Shown: positions 55,401-63,662, counted from the first letter of the stretch. The stretch is DNA of 64,000 nucleotides from Isobaculum melis (GCF_900111355.1 NZ_FOHA01000012.1:21570-85569), one strand, 5' to 3'. Notes: generated by a model from the letters alone, not told the origin. Program-made: numbers and translations.

Positions 55401-55851
55401 GACGAAAACCGCACAAATTATCGTCAATCCAAAAGCTGCTTATCAGCCAAATGTTGTGGCCATTCAAGATAAAATTGTCACATTAGTGAACGGCTTAAGA
55501 GCAGAAGTAGGTCAACCTACTCTTACTCAAAACACTGCCTTAACCAACGGTGCAACAATCCGTACAAATGAGTTAATTTCGTTGTTCTCTCATACTAGAC
55601 CAAGTGGTGCAGAATGGGGTACCATTTTGGGAGAAGTGAATTACTCTTATACAGCAGCTGCTGAAAATATTGCTTGGAGTAGTCGTGCAGCAGATTCTGA
55701 TGATGCCATTGCAATGCAACTATTTACTCAGTGGAAAGAATCTCCTGGACATTATGACAACATGATTCATCCTAAGATGAAAGAAATCGGAATTGGTGTA
55801 ACCATTCATAATGGTGAAGTCTTTGGTACGCAATTGTTTGGCGCACGCTAA
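52414..55851 (+). CDS. Secreted LysM / 11x Ig-like repeat / CAP domain surface protein
   Basis: A 1145-residue exported protein. The signal peptide ends in FGSTQASA (cleavage after Ala37). A single LysM domain (about 57-99, YTIKWGDTLWAISEKSGLTI) binds peptidoglycan. An Ala/Lys/Pro-rich linker (~120-178) precedes 11 tandem Ig-like repeats of about 75 residues (179-1007), each with DLSDIQVKDSTIEFG, W-x-A-x-DNF and PGTYTVTYTIG motifs, in the style of bacterial Ig-like group 3. The C-terminus (~1015-1145) is a CAP/SCP domain with HTRPSG, AENIAWS and SPGHYDNM. There is no LPXTG, so attachment is by LysM. RBS AAAGGAG; monocistronic with a strong terminator. The CAP activity is unknown. Confidence 0.9.
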   Translation: MQKKKTMKKVKKQWVVASSLMAGVALSLAFGSTQASAREWVANTPESIQITQGQKEYTIKWGDTLWAISEKSGLTIETLASLNNIANANLIYEGNILSLSADGVSVKVTDAAGNTLAEQPLSQADQAGIAKKAQEAQEQAKKDSTYPSQHNAAKQPDKKPALPVNPNQPEKEKPSDTKDQSTLVVQDSTIAFDSKWQAEDNFVAATDKNGKAIAFKEVKVAGTVDTSKPGTYKVVYTYNKITAVANVTVKEKEADQTTVLVKDSTIELGTTWTAEDNFISATDKNGKAVDFEKIELNGTVETDTPGTYEITYTYGTASATAKVTVKEAPVDLTSITVKDIEIEQYAAWSKEDNFVAAQDEFGHPLTVDQLTVDANIYMATPGKYQVIYTYKNTSVTATVTVLAKDQVDLTSITVKDIEIEQYAAWSKEDNFVSAQDEFGNPLTIDQLTVDANIYMATPGEYQVVYTYKNTSVTATVTVKEKAVDLTAIVAMDSTIEFGSTWTAEDNFISAVDKDGLAVDFSEVQVTGSVDTSTVGTYKITYTYNGKSTIATITVNAKADLTSLSIRNTSIAFGSTWQAVDNFVSATDADGNTVELDKVTVVGTVNTNTAGIYTVKYTIGSISKSATITVEPKVDLSDIQVKDSTIEFGAAWTASDNFISAKDADGKTVGMDKVTIVGTVNTNVAGTYTITYIIGNASKTATITVNPKIDLSDIQVKDSAIKFGSTWTASDNFVSAKDEDGLIAGMDKVTVKGTVNTNVAGTYTVTYTIGKATKTATITVNPKVDLSDIQVKDSTIEFGAAWTASDNFVSAKDEDGNAANIDKVTVTGTVDTNTAGTYTVTYKIGKASKVATITVNAKIDLSDIQVKDSVIEFGAPWTASDNFVSAKDENGNAVGMDKVTITGAVKSNEAGTYTVTYTIGKASKTANITVNPKVDLSDVVVKNSTIEFGTAWQAGDNFVSAKDENGVAIGVDKVTVTGTVNTNLPGTYQVSYTVGKVTKTAQIIVNPKAAYQPNVVAIQDKIVTLVNGLRAEVGQPTLTQNTALTNGATIRTNELISLFSHTRPSGAEWGTILGEVNYSYTAAAENIAWSSRAADSDDAIAMQLFTQWKESPGHYDNMIHPKMKEIGIGVTIHNGEVFGTQLFGAR
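52948..55434 (+). repeat. Eleven tandem ~225-bp Ig-like repeats
   Basis: Each unit begins D-[LQ]-[ST] and ends T-V/I-x-V-x-x-K. Units 3 and 4 (about 53404-53860) are almost identical to each other and differ in type from the rest (IEIEQYAAW). Units 7 to 10 form a second near-identical set (VKDSTIEFGAAW). This shows separate recent duplications or homogenisation, and makes repeat-number variation likely. Confidence 0.9.
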
Positions 55852-55880
55852 TCAATTAAAAGGAAGATGATTTTTTCGAT

Positions 55881-55928
55881 TAAAATAGCTCCGGACAACT
55901 TGATTGGTTGTTCGGAGCTATTTTTAAT
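55881..55928 (+). terminator. Terminator of the LysM-CAP gene
   Basis: AAAATAGCTCCG and CGGAGCTATTTT form a long stem extended inward by ACAAC/GTTGT, followed by T5. Confidence 0.92.
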
Positions 55929-56031
55929 TTCTTCATATTATACTATTTGCTGCTTCTGATTTAATTGGATAAAAGCACTGCACGATTAAAAAGAGCAATA
56001 TCTCAGTTTCACAATACGATATTCAATTTTC

Positions 56032-56412
56032 CTACCTAGCATATTCTGCGCCCTTGGAATCTTTGATGATATTCTCTCCAATCTTTTGAAAAGTTTCTTC
56101 GTAATCAGTCCCTTTAACAAAATATTGATCACCTTTCACTGTAATTTCAATATTTTCATAGAAGGTTGTAGAGGTTCCATAATCTTTATCAGGCTGATCC
56201 TTTTTATATTTTGGCTCATATTGCTCATATAAAGTCTCGGTTTCCTCTATAAATCCAAGCCGTCTATTCATTTTATCAGAGTCTCCAGATAGACTTTGTA
56301 CATATAGCTGACCTTCTAAATCACTGAATTTTGCTTGATAATGAGATTTCATTGTACATCCCATTAAGAGAAATGAAAAAAAGAGAAGAAGTGGTATTCT
56401 TTGTTGTTTCAT
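56032..56412 (-). CDS. Small lipoprotein
   Basis: A 126-residue predicted lipoprotein, with MKQQRIPLLLFFSFLLMGC (lipobox Cys19). After the anchor comes an acidic, Tyr-rich soluble part (EETETLYEQYEPKYKKD; STTFYENIEITVKGDQYFVK). Such proteins resemble YxeA/DUF-type surface lipoproteins, but no family is recognised. Start options are 56412 or 56415, with GGGG 5-8 nt upstream. It lies in a cell-envelope gene region. Role unknown. Confidence 0.75.
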   Translation of the reverse strand: MKQQRIPLLLFFSFLLMGCTMKSHYQAKFSDLEGQLYVQSLSGDSDKMNRRLGFIEETETLYEQYEPKYKKDQPDKDYGTSTTFYENIEITVKGDQYFVKGTDYEETFQKIGENIIKDSKGAEYAR

Positions 56413-56544
56413 CATTAGCACCCCATTTTATTCATAGTTTGTACAGTCATTATGAAACAGCTACTGTATCATTAAAATACCATTTATTTTACAATCACGT
56501 CAATAAAAAACAGAATATTTTGAAATTAATTGTTCAATGCGTAA

Positions 56545-56578
56545 ATAACCCTACACTCACAATGAAGTATAGGGTTAT
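56545..56578 (-). terminator. Hairpin downstream of the thioredoxin-like gene
   Basis: ATAACCCTACACT (from 56545) pairs, with one mismatch, with AGTATAGGGTTAT (ending 56578) around 8 nt. T-rich flanks are weak on the minus strand. Confidence 0.6.
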
Positions 56579-56617
56579 GTCTTTGCATCCTATTTAATTA
56601 AAGTACCAACAAAAAAA

Positions 56618-57031
56618 TTATTCAAGCCCTTGATAAATAGATAGAACTTCATCCAAATCAATTGGATCCTCAAATATTTCTATCACTTCCCCATTTTTCA
56701 CGACCAACACAGCAGGCACCGTTTGAATCCCTAATTGACCAGTAAATTGATTCAACTCTTCTAAATGTTTTTTGACATCTTTAGATGTATCATATGCATA
56801 AACATTTATTTTTTCAGCGGACACCATCTGTTCTAACTCTGGATAAAATTTTTGACAAACAGGGCAGTCTTTTCGTCCAATATAAATCAGACTGCGCTCA
56901 TCAGCTGGTAAATCAGGTGTTAGCTCTTCTAATGTGACATCCTGAATATTGGCTGATGCTTGTGCTTTAACCAAAAAGAAGATAAATACTGCACTTAAAA
57001 GCGTTACCCCAACGAAAATATATTTTTTCAT
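56618..57031 (-). CDS. Membrane-anchored thioredoxin-like protein (bacteriocin transport accessory type)
   Basis: A 137-residue protein with one N-terminal membrane segment (FVGVTLLSAVFIFFLV) and a thioredoxin fold outside the membrane. The active site reads CPVC (Cys56, Cys59), and the cis-Pro loop is TVPAVLVVKNGE. The shape fits the Bta/PedC/BrcD group found beside bacteriocin exporters, and also general extracytoplasmic thioredoxins. RBS GGAAGGGG. No bacteriocin structural gene is visible here, so the accessory role is unproven; disulfide maintenance of secreted proteins is the safer reading. Confidence 0.82.
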   Translation of the reverse strand: MKKYIFVGVTLLSAVFIFFLVKAQASANIQDVTLEELTPDLPADERSLIYIGRKDCPVCQKFYPELEQMVSAEKINVYAYDTSKDVKKHLEELNQFTGQLGIQTVPAVLVVKNGEVIEIFEDPIDLDEVLSIYQGLE

Positions 57032-57307
57032 TCCTAAGCGCCCCTTCCGCTATTTAGCGAGCATTTTGTTGCCCTCATCATAACAAACTTAAGGTTGATT
57101 TCCTATTTTTTTGCATTGTTCAAATAAAGTGTAGCTTAACAATATCGTTCATTATGACAGGGCTATCTTTCAGCTAAATCATGCGTTATATAAAGAATTT
57201 TTCTTTTTTATGTATGTTACTAATCAATTCATTCACTCATACTAGCTGACTATATGATTCCCCTATTAAACGAATCTTTATTTTTCTTTGCATTTCTATC
57301 AATCATT

Positions 57308-57508
57308 TCACTTTTTCTTCTTTCGAAGCAAAGTATAGCCCTCCCAAATGCTTACAAAAACGCTAATAATAATAATAACAATAAAAAACTTTGGGATATA
57401 CGACATATCATGGAGCATTGCTGCCATAACTACAATCAGCACTACTGAAATCAGGAGTTTTAAATATTTTTCTTTTTTTCTTAGTCTTAGCCATTCTTCA
57501 TCTGTCAT
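57308..57508 (-). CDS. Small membrane protein (66 aa)
   Basis: A short charged N-terminus (MTDEEWLRLRKKEKYLK) is followed by two hydrophobic helices (LLISVVLIVVMAAML and FFIVIIIISVFVSIW) and a basic tail (LLRKKKK). RBS AGGTGG lies four nt before the ATG. No family recognised. Small two-helix proteins like this may be bacteriocin-immunity proteins or membrane-protein regulators; the region gives no proof. Confidence 0.6.
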   Translation of the reverse strand: MTDEEWLRLRKKEKYLKLLISVVLIVVMAAMLHDMSYIPKFFIVIIIISVFVSIWEGYTLLRKKKK

Positions 57509-57763
57509 CTAACCACCTCAAGCTTTCTTTTAGATAAATTCCTTCATTGCTCTTCCTTCTTTTTTAGTTTGTAAACATTCTATCATAGATGACTACTAGC
57601 ACCTATATTTTTTTACATTTTTAGGAAAGGAAAGAAAATAAGCTCCAAGACATTGGTTCAACAACATCTCAAAGCTTATGTATACATACTTATTTTATAA
57701 TTTTTTTATAATAAAAAAAGAAATTTTCTTCTTAATTTAAATGTAAAAAAATAATGAATTTAC

Positions 57764-58009
57764 TTATCCTATTAATGCTAAAACACCTAAAACAATTACA
57801 CCTAAAGCAAGTAAAACACATAACGTATTCATTATTTTCACCAAAATATGTTGATCTTGCTCCGCTTCAGAACGTTTAAACAAAATTAATTTTCTGACAA
57901 TAAAATCTAGCACCTGATACAGGATACCAACTACCATTAAAGCCCCTACAAAGCCTAATAATGCTCCTGATAATCTAATTCTTGCTCCTAATACTAAAAA
58001 ATCAAACAC
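57764..58009 (-). CDS. Small membrane protein (81 aa, GTG start)
   Basis: An 81-residue protein with two membrane helices (LSGALLGFVGALMVVGILYQVL and IMNTLCVLLALGVIVLGVLAL, each shown in part) and a basic loop (RKLILFKRSEAEQDQ). It starts with GTG at 58009 preceded by GGAG (spacing 7). Family not recognised. It shares orientation with the next small gene upstream (66-nt gap). Confidence 0.6.
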   Translation of the reverse strand: MFDFLVLGARIRLSGALLGFVGALMVVGILYQVLDFIVRKLILFKRSEAEQDQHILVKIMNTLCVLLALGVIVLGVLALIG

Positions 58010-58074
58010 ATCATCACTCCAATTTATTTTTTATTCATTTCTTTAGATAGATCATCTAATAACTACTCGTTAAA

Positions 58075-58353
58075 TCATTTCACTATCTCATCTTTTTCAT
58101 GGGAACTGACTTTTTCAGCATATGGCTTTCTAGAAAAGCTGGTAAAAATACCAATGACTGTTATCACTAATTGAATTATAGAAGCAGGAAGCACACCTAA
58201 TAAATCATATAACCAACTAATAAATCTTGGTACTGAAAAACTATTTGGTAAATCATCCATGGCATACATCACTAATATCAGCAATGCACCCAAAAACCAG
58301 AGTGTACAAAAAAATAATTGTACCCATTCAATATGTAATTTTTTTCTTCCCAA
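58075..58353 (-). CDS. Small membrane protein (92 aa, TTG start)
   Basis: A 92-residue protein with two hydrophobic helices (VQLFFCTLWFLGALLILVMY and LPASIIQLVITVIGIFT) separated by an acidic/aromatic loop and ended by a charged tail. Translation appears to start at TTG 58353 after AAAGGAGGG, an excellent RBS; no ATG is in a better position. Family not recognised. It probably forms an operon with the 81-residue gene at 57764. Confidence 0.6.
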   Translation of the reverse strand: MGRKKLHIEWVQLFFCTLWFLGALLILVMYAMDDLPNSFSVPRFISWLYDLLGVLPASIIQLVITVIGIFTSFSRKPYAEKVSSHEKDEIVK

Positions 58354-58473
58354 TGAGACACCCTCCTTTTAGAATATAATAATAACATAGGAACAACTAC
58401 TAATGAAAGTACTAAATAGAATTTTTATCCCTTTATTTAATGCGTTTGTTAACACTCGGGAAAGAATGCCATT

Positions 58474-58520
58474 AAAAATACCTTTAAGCAGTTTATTTCT
58501 AACTAATTAAAGGTATTTTT
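58474..58520 (-). terminator. Terminator of the LPHTG surface protein gene
   Basis: A perfect 14-bp stem: AAAAATACCTTTAA (58474-58487) with TTAAAGGTATTTTT (58507-58520). T-runs are present on both strands. Confidence 0.9.
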
Positions 58521-58651
58521 GATTTATTTTTATGATTGAGTTGCATCTAAACAATACTAATTGAATGGTTACTGTGTATACTCCTTATCCACATTAAACT
58601 TTTTTATAATAACATTTCCTGGGGTAGTTATTTACTTAAACATACGGATCT

Positions 58652-60139
58652 TCACTTTTTACGTGCATAAAAGTAATAAACGATTGCAATAATCAACAAT
58701 ATACCACCAATCGCTAGTGACCAATTCGAAGTAGTTTCGCCTGTATGAGGTAACACATCTATCTTTTTAACTTCTTTATCCTCTATTATTTTTTGGTAAA
58801 TGTAGATGACCCTTTGTATTTGTTCAGTAAATTCACCCACTTGGCGATCAGGTAACCGATTTAGCATGAGCTGATAACCATCTATCAATAGTTTAAAGGA
58901 ATCTCCACTGACATCATAACTTTCGCCAACATTCCCTTGAACTGCTTGAGGACTATGGATTTCCTGCCCATTTTCATCTATATATTCCACAATAACTGAA
59001 GTCTCTATTGGATTTTTAGTATAGATATAAACAACTTGAATGGGCGCTTCTGTATAAAAGCCATTTTCTGGGACATTGTCTTTGATTAATTGAAATGTAT
59101 AGCCCTCTATCGCTAACTGAGAGGTTGCATATGGTGTACCAACTCTCTTCGTCTCAATGATATCAGGCGCAATTTTATTGCCATTTTCATCTATATAAGA
59201 GGCTGTAACGGTGCCATCAGGAATTTTTTGATAGACATAAACAACTTGAATGGGTGCTTCTGTATATAAGCCATTTTCCGGGATATTGTCTTTAATCAAT
59301 TGAAATATATAGCCATCTATTGCCAACTGAGTAGTCGTATAAGGTGTACCAACTTGCGCCTGTTCCACAATATCGTCAGCAATTTTATTGCCATTTTCAT
59401 CCACATAAGAAGCTGTCACAGTACTTTCAGGAATTCTTTGGTAAACATAATCAATCGACTGTTTATCTGTTGTAAAGAATGTCGCTCCTGGTCTTTGAAT
59501 TAATATATAGCCAGGAAACGTTTTAGGAACTTGTGGAACAGTGTCTTCTAGCTCCCCTACATATAATTCACCCTCTTCTAAAACCTCGCCTCTATCTGTT
59601 ACATAATTCACTTGAATACCAGGACTATCAGAATAATAAGCCCAAGCAAAATTTAAATTAGTAGGTAATAAATCGCCAGGTTGTAAGGCATAATTATTCC
59701 CTATCTTAGGATATTGACTATCAAGTGTTTGGACAACATAATAATGAAAATATTTTGTATATGTATCATAGTACATTTTTTCAGGAACTGGTAAAAGATA
59801 GACTGGCTCTGATATTCCGTTTCCTACTAGAGGGTCAAAATCTGTGCCTGGTACAAAACCTGTTGTTACAATACCTCCCTCTTCAAACTTGGCGTACATA
59901 TTAGATGAGACGGTTAGTCCTAAGTAGTCTAATGTAGTATGCTCATCTGATGTCCAATGATAGGCAATTGGAATGGGTATACTGTAATCATTTAAAACAT
60001 CATTCACCCGAAGCTCTGTGCCTAAAGTGTTCGCTTTATCTGAACTATAAGGCGCATAAATATTTGTAGCCGCCTCAGCCGACTGTGGTAGCACCAAACC
60101 AATCAAAATGAAGCAAATAAAAATTATTTTTTTTAACAT
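58652..60139 (-). CDS. LPXTG-anchored MucBP-repeat surface protein
   Basis: A 495-residue sortase substrate. The signal peptide (FICFILIGLVLPQSAEAA) is followed by an N-terminal domain of ~150 residues that I do not recognise. Then come four MucBP-type repeats (about 175-240, 241-310, 311-380, 381-455) with the motif VTASYVDENGNKIA...VVYVYQK. The C-terminal sorting signal is LPHTGE (463-468), then a hydrophobic helix and ARKK. MucBP domains bind mucin or host glycans, so adhesion is likely. RBS AAAGGAGGG. It is monocistronic with a long leader (see 60140-60552). The two central repeats are nearly identical, a sign of recent duplication. Confidence 0.9.
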   Translation of the reverse strand: MLKKIIFICFILIGLVLPQSAEAATNIYAPYSSDKANTLGTELRVNDVLNDYSIPIPIAYHWTSDEHTTLDYLGLTVSSNMYAKFEEGGIVTTGFVPGTDFDPLVGNGISEPVYLLPVPEKMYYDTYTKYFHYYVVQTLDSQYPKIGNNYALQPGDLLPTNLNFAWAYYSDSPGIQVNYVTDRGEVLEEGELYVGELEDTVPQVPKTFPGYILIQRPGATFFTTDKQSIDYVYQRIPESTVTASYVDENGNKIADDIVEQAQVGTPYTTTQLAIDGYIFQLIKDNIPENGLYTEAPIQVVYVYQKIPDGTVTASYIDENGNKIAPDIIETKRVGTPYATSQLAIEGYTFQLIKDNVPENGFYTEAPIQVVYIYTKNPIETSVIVEYIDENGQEIHSPQAVQGNVGESYDVSGDSFKLLIDGYQLMLNRLPDRQVGEFTEQIQRVIYIYQKIIEDKEVKKIDVLPHTGETTSNWSLAIGGILLIIAIVYYFYARKK

Positions 60140-60552
60140 AAGCGAATCCCTCCTTTTTTAGAGATTCTTGGTAGTATTTAGTACGATTACCTTCACAATT
60201 TATATGTAACACACTAGTTTGTCAGCCACATATGGACTGATTTTTGTTGAAGTAGTTAATAGAGAACTGTCTCTTACTAAATAACAACTTTCCTCCCCGC
60301 TTATCCCACTAAATCGGTCTTTTTCACACCGATTAAAAATCCCCTTATCAAAACCCGAATTTACTATTAACAGATATATATCACCAAGAAAAATATTTCT
60401 TTTTTGAGAAAAATAAAAAGAACAACTTTAAAATAAATCAGTAAAATCAAAGTTTCTATTTTCACCACTGATTCATTCTCTCTTATAATTATTATTAATT
60501 AATACCTTATAAAAGTCAATCTTATTTTAGAAAAAGAGGCTTTTAATCAACA
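60140..60552 (-). promoter_or_regulatory. Promoter and ~350-nt leader of the MucBP gene, with PerR-like box
   Basis: On the minus strand TTGACT (60514-60519) and AATAAT (60491-60496) are 17 nt apart. TTATAATTATTATTA (60483-60497) overlaps the -10 and matches the PerR consensus TTATAATNATTATAA with one mismatch, but the region is AT-rich. A hairpin AATCGGT/ACCGATT (60312-60334) lies in the leader. Another possible promoter, nearer the gene, has CTGACA and TAAATT 17 nt apart. Confidence 0.45.
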
Positions 60553-60600
60553 AAAAAATAGATTCAATAGCTAAATTTATAACTATTGAATCTATTTTTT
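60553..60600. terminator. Bidirectional terminator
   Basis: AAAAAATAGATTCAATAG (to 60570) pairs perfectly with CTATTGAATCTATTTTTT (60583-60600) around 12 nt. It separates the MucBP gene from the upstream lipoprotein gene. Confidence 0.93.
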
Positions 60601-60724
60601 ATTAACCGCCTTTTTCATGCCAGAAAATGCGTCCTAGCAACTGAGCAAATAATCGGGTTTTAAGTTGTTTTATCCCAATTATTTGATACAGATAAGAGCT
60701 TTTTTCTAAATAAGAAAAGATGGC

Positions 60725-61534
60725 TTAGTTTGAATTTTCTTCTAAATACCATTCACTAAATTCAATCAGTTCATCATCACTATAACCTGTAATCTCTAAA
60801 AATTCTTTAAGCTTATTAAAATCACTTTTTTCTTTTGCGTAGTACTCAACCATCTTGCCATTTTCGATCTCAAAACGGAATGTTTCATCATAATCCTGAT
60901 CCTCTTCTGTTGCTAGTTCAGCATCAGATGCTTCATCACTATAAATATTAATCATTAATTGGAAATAGTCATGATCCACATTTTTTGAAGCCGTAAAGGT
61001 TACAGCACTATAACCATATGTGTCAACTTCAATCCCATTCTCTTCTAATTCTTCTTGCATATCCGCATACTTGCTTGACTCTTTGTTAGAAGATTTTTTA
61101 CTTTTAGCACGATCTTCTTCCTCATCCTCGTCATCCTCTTCCTCTTCATCTTTTGAGGACTTGTCTGCTTTATGCTCACCTTTATCTTTTACAAGGGTTC
61201 CTTTAGTACCGCTGGATTCAATAGAAATTTTTTCCTTCTCAACTTTTAAAACCTTTAGAACCAAAGTGTTGCTTTCATCGTCTGGATCTTTCACAGTGAT
61301 GCTATCCTTCTTTTTTGAGATGGTATATTCTACAGTCTCAGAATGACCACCCATGCCAATCGTTACTTCATCTTTTGACTCAAAGGTTAATGATAATTCT
61401 CCTGAAGAATACTCATTTTCTAAATACCACGTTCCATCTCCTTCAGTCAGTGTCTTCTCTAAAGAAGCGCCTCCACATCCAACCATGAGGATTGCAGCAA
61501 TCAGTGTTGCCACAGATAATCTTAACTTTTTCAT
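60725..61534 (-). CDS. Lipoprotein with acidic linker
   Basis: A 269-residue predicted lipoprotein: basic N-terminus, hydrophobic helix and lipobox MVGCGG (Cys20). Residues ~25-110 form a beta-rich domain (GDGTWYLENEYSSGELSLTF). Next is a very acidic low-complexity linker (DEEEEDDEDEEEDRAK) and a C-terminal domain of ~100 residues ending in ELIEFSEWYLEEN. Family not recognised; the N-terminal part resembles DUF-type lipoprotein sheets. The RBS is AGGAGGG. A Fur-family-type palindrome at 61558-61572 and a promoter at 61589-61617 lie directly upstream, so expression may respond to metal or peroxide. Confidence 0.8.
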   Translation of the reverse strand: MKKLRLSVATLIAAILMVGCGGASLEKTLTEGDGTWYLENEYSSGELSLTFESKDEVTIGMGGHSETVEYTISKKKDSITVKDPDDESNTLVLKVLKVEKEKISIESSGTKGTLVKDKGEHKADKSSKDEEEEDDEDEEEDRAKSKKSSNKESSKYADMQEELEENGIEVDTYGYSAVTFTASKNVDHDYFQLMINIYSDEASDAELATEEDQDYDETFRFEIENGKMVEYYAKEKSDFNKLKEFLEITGYSDDELIEFSEWYLEENSN

Positions 61535-61557
61535 TTTAAATTTTCCCTCCTACTATG

Positions 61558-61572
61558 TAATAATGATTATTA
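61558..61572 (-). promoter_or_regulatory. Fur-family-type operator of the acidic lipoprotein gene
   Basis: TAATAATGATTATTA is a perfect 7-1-7 palindrome, matching the Fur consensus TGATAATNATTATCA at 12 of 14 defined positions. It sits between the promoter and the RBS. Confidence 0.6.
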
Positions 61573-61588
61573 TTAGCCGCACCTAATT

Positions 61589-61617
61589 ATTATACCGTGA
61601 AATTTATCTCCCAACAA
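61589..61617 (-). promoter_or_regulatory. Promoter of the acidic lipoprotein gene
   Basis: On the minus strand a -35 TTGTTG (61612-61617) and a -10 TATAAT (61589-61594) are 17 nt apart. The Fur-like palindrome begins 16 nt downstream. Confidence 0.65.
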
Positions 61618-61637
61618 GACATTCCTGCTTCAGTTGT

Positions 61638-61684
61638 AAAAAAGAGTAGAAACGCATTAGTGACTGCATTTCTACTCTTTTATT
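61638..61684. terminator. Terminator downstream of mnmG
   Basis: AAAAGAGTAGAAAcGCA pairs, with one mismatch, with TGCaTTTCTACTCTTTT around an 8-nt loop. It is T-rich on both strands. Confidence 0.85.
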
Positions 61685-61763
61685 CTGGTATCAAATCAGA
61701 TTGAAATTCCCTGATATATATATACAAATAACTTTAGGTAGGTATTCTCTCTAACTAGTTCCC

Positions 61764-63662
61764 CTATTCTGCCTCTATTTTTGCAATCTTTCCCTGCTCA
61801 ATATACACCAACAAAATCGAAATATCAGCTGGATTTACCCCACTAATCCGACTTGCTTGTGCAACCGTTTCAGGTTGAATCTTCTTCAATTTTTGGCGTG
61901 CTTCTGTCGCTAAGCCATTAATTGCATCATAATCAATCCGTTCAGGAATGCGTTTGCCTTCCATTTTTTTCATTTTTTCCACTTTTTCAGCGGCTTTTTT
62001 AATATAGCCTTCATATTTCACTTGAATTTCGACTTGTTCTTCCACTGCTCTAGGCAATGCGAAATCTCTTGGCGCAAACTGTAATACTTCAAGATAGGTA
62101 ATTTCTGGGCGCTTCAAGAAATCGATGGCTAATATCCCATCTTTTAGTGGCGCACTGCCTTTTTCTTCTAAAAAGGCTTGAACCTCTGCAGTTGGTTTCA
62201 ATCTTGTTTTACCTAAGCGTTTCATTTCAGCTTCTACTTGAGCTTTTTTCTCTAGAAAATGGGCGTATTGTGCTTCATGAACTAAACCTAATTCATGGCC
62301 AATCTCAGTTAAGCGTAAATCTGCATTATCATGACGTAGTAATAAACGATATTCTGCTCTTGAAGTCAATAAGCGATAAGGTTCATTCGTTCCTTTTGTC
62401 ACTAAATCATCAATCATCACGCCGATGTAACCATCGCTACGCTTCATCACAAAAGGCTCTTTTCCTTGAACACTTAAAGCTGCATTCATCCCAGCAATCA
62501 AGCCTTGTCCAGCCGCTTCTTCATAGCCAGAAGTACCATTCATTTGACCCGCTGTAAACAATCCAGTAATTTTTTTCGTTTCCAAAGTTGGGCGTAATTG
62601 ATGAGGCACCACAACATCATATTCAATCGCATAACCTGGACGCATCATTTCCGCATTTTCCAAACCGACAACAGAATGAATCATTTGGTGTTGCACATCT
62701 TCTGGTAAAGAAGTCGATAAGCCTTGTACATAAACTTCCTCTGTGTGACGACCTTCTGGCTCTAAGAACATTTGATGACGTGGTTTGTCACTAAAACGAA
62801 CAATTTTATCTTCAATCGATGGGCAATACCGAGCACCTACACCTTCAACAATTCCAGTGAACATTGGGGCACGATGTAAGTTTGCTTGAATAATATCATG
62901 GGTTTTTTCATTTGTATAAGTTAACCAACAAGACAATTGGTTTCTTAAATAGGCACTATCTGGGGTAGCAAAACTAAAGTGATTTGCTTGTTCATCTCCA
63001 GGCTGTTCCTCAGTAACGGCATAATTGATTGTACTAGCTTTTACTCTTGGAGGGGTTCCAGTTTTAAAACGATTTAATTCAAAGCCTAATGCTTCTAAAT
63101 TCTCAGAAAGTTTAATAGAAGGAATCGAATTGTTAGGACCACTAGAGTATTTTAGCTCCCCAATGATAATTTGTCCTCTTGAAGAGGTACCAGCTGTTAG
63201 AACCACTGATTTAGCACGATAAACTGCCCCTGCATTAGTGACGACCCCTTTACATTCTTCATCTTCAACAATTAAAGACTCTACAATTCCTTGACGTAAG
63301 GTTAAATTCTCTGTTTTCTCAATCGTAAATTTCATTTCATTGGCATAAGCATATTTATCTGCCTGGGCACGCAACGCACGTACAGCAGGACCTTTCCCTG
63401 TATTCAGCATCCGCATTTGAATATAGGTCTTATCAATATTACGACCCATTTCTCCACCTAACGCATCAATTTCTCGCACGACAACACCTTTAGCAGGTCC
63501 ACCTACTGAAGGATTACATGGCATAAAAGCCACCATATCTAAATTAATGGTTAATAACAGTGTTTTAGCGCCCATTCTAGCAGCAGCTAATGCAGCTTCT
63601 GATCCTGCATGACCAGCGCCAACAACCACAACATCATAATTTCCAGCTTCATATTGATTCAT
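61764..63662 (-). CDS. mnmG: tRNA uridine-5-carboxymethylaminomethyl modification enzyme MnmG (GidA)
   Basis: A 632-residue FAD enzyme that, with MnmE, forms cmnm5U34 in tRNAs. The N-terminal FAD motif [20 protein letters not shown], the [11 protein letters not shown] cysteine motif, [10 protein letters not shown] and [20 protein letters not shown] are conserved. The C-terminal helical domain (about 540-632) ends in [19 protein letters not shown], as in the family. RBS AAGG lies before the ATG at 63662. In many Firmicutes mnmE is directly upstream; here that place is taken by an IS110-like left end, so mnmE is not adjacent. Confidence 0.96.
   Translation of the reverse strand: MNQYEAGNYDVVVVGAGHAGSEAALAAARMGAKTLLLTINLDMVAFMPCNPSVGGPAKGVVVREIDALGGEMGRNIDKTYIQMRMLNTGKGPAVRALRAQADKYAYANEMKFTIEKTENLTLRQGIVESLIVEDEECKGVVTNAGAVYRAKSVVLTAGTSSRGQIIIGELKYSSGPNNSIPSIKLSENLEALGFELNRFKTGTPPRVKASTINYAVTEEQPGDEQANHFSFATPDSAYLRNQLSCWLTYTNEKTHDIIQANLHRAPMFTGIVEGVGARYCPSIEDKIVRFSDKPRHQMFLEPEGRHTEEVYVQGLSTSLPEDVQHQMIHSVVGLENAEMMRPGYAIEYDVVVPHQLRPTLETKKITGLFTAGQMNGTSGYEEAAGQGLIAGMNAALSVQGKEPFVMKRSDGYIGVMIDDLVTKGTNEPYRLLTSRAEYRLLLRHDNADLRLTEIGHELGLVHEAQYAHFLEKKAQVEAEMKRLGKTRLKPTAEVQAFLEEKGSAPLKDGILAIDFLKRPEITYLEVLQFAPRDFALPRAVEEQVEIQVKYEGYIKKAAEKVEKMKKMEGKRIPERIDYDAINGLATEARQKLKKIQPETVAQASRISGVNPADISILLVYIEQGKIAKIEAE

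Noticed and set aside
52948..55434. Regularly spaced repeats that could suggest a CRISPR array
   Set aside because: Units are ~225 bp and coding throughout, with conserved Ig-like motifs; no short palindromic repeats with unique spacers.
54583..55467. Minus-strand frames of 140 and 112 codons across the Ig-like repeats
   Set aside because: They mirror the repeat periodicity of the plus-strand gene (Cys/Ser/Asn-rich repeats), as expected of antisense shadows.
61020..61346. 108-codon plus-strand frame opposite the acidic lipoprotein gene, very Ser-rich
   Set aside because: Its poly-Ser tract is the antisense of the Glu/Asp-rich linker; no RBS and no independent support.
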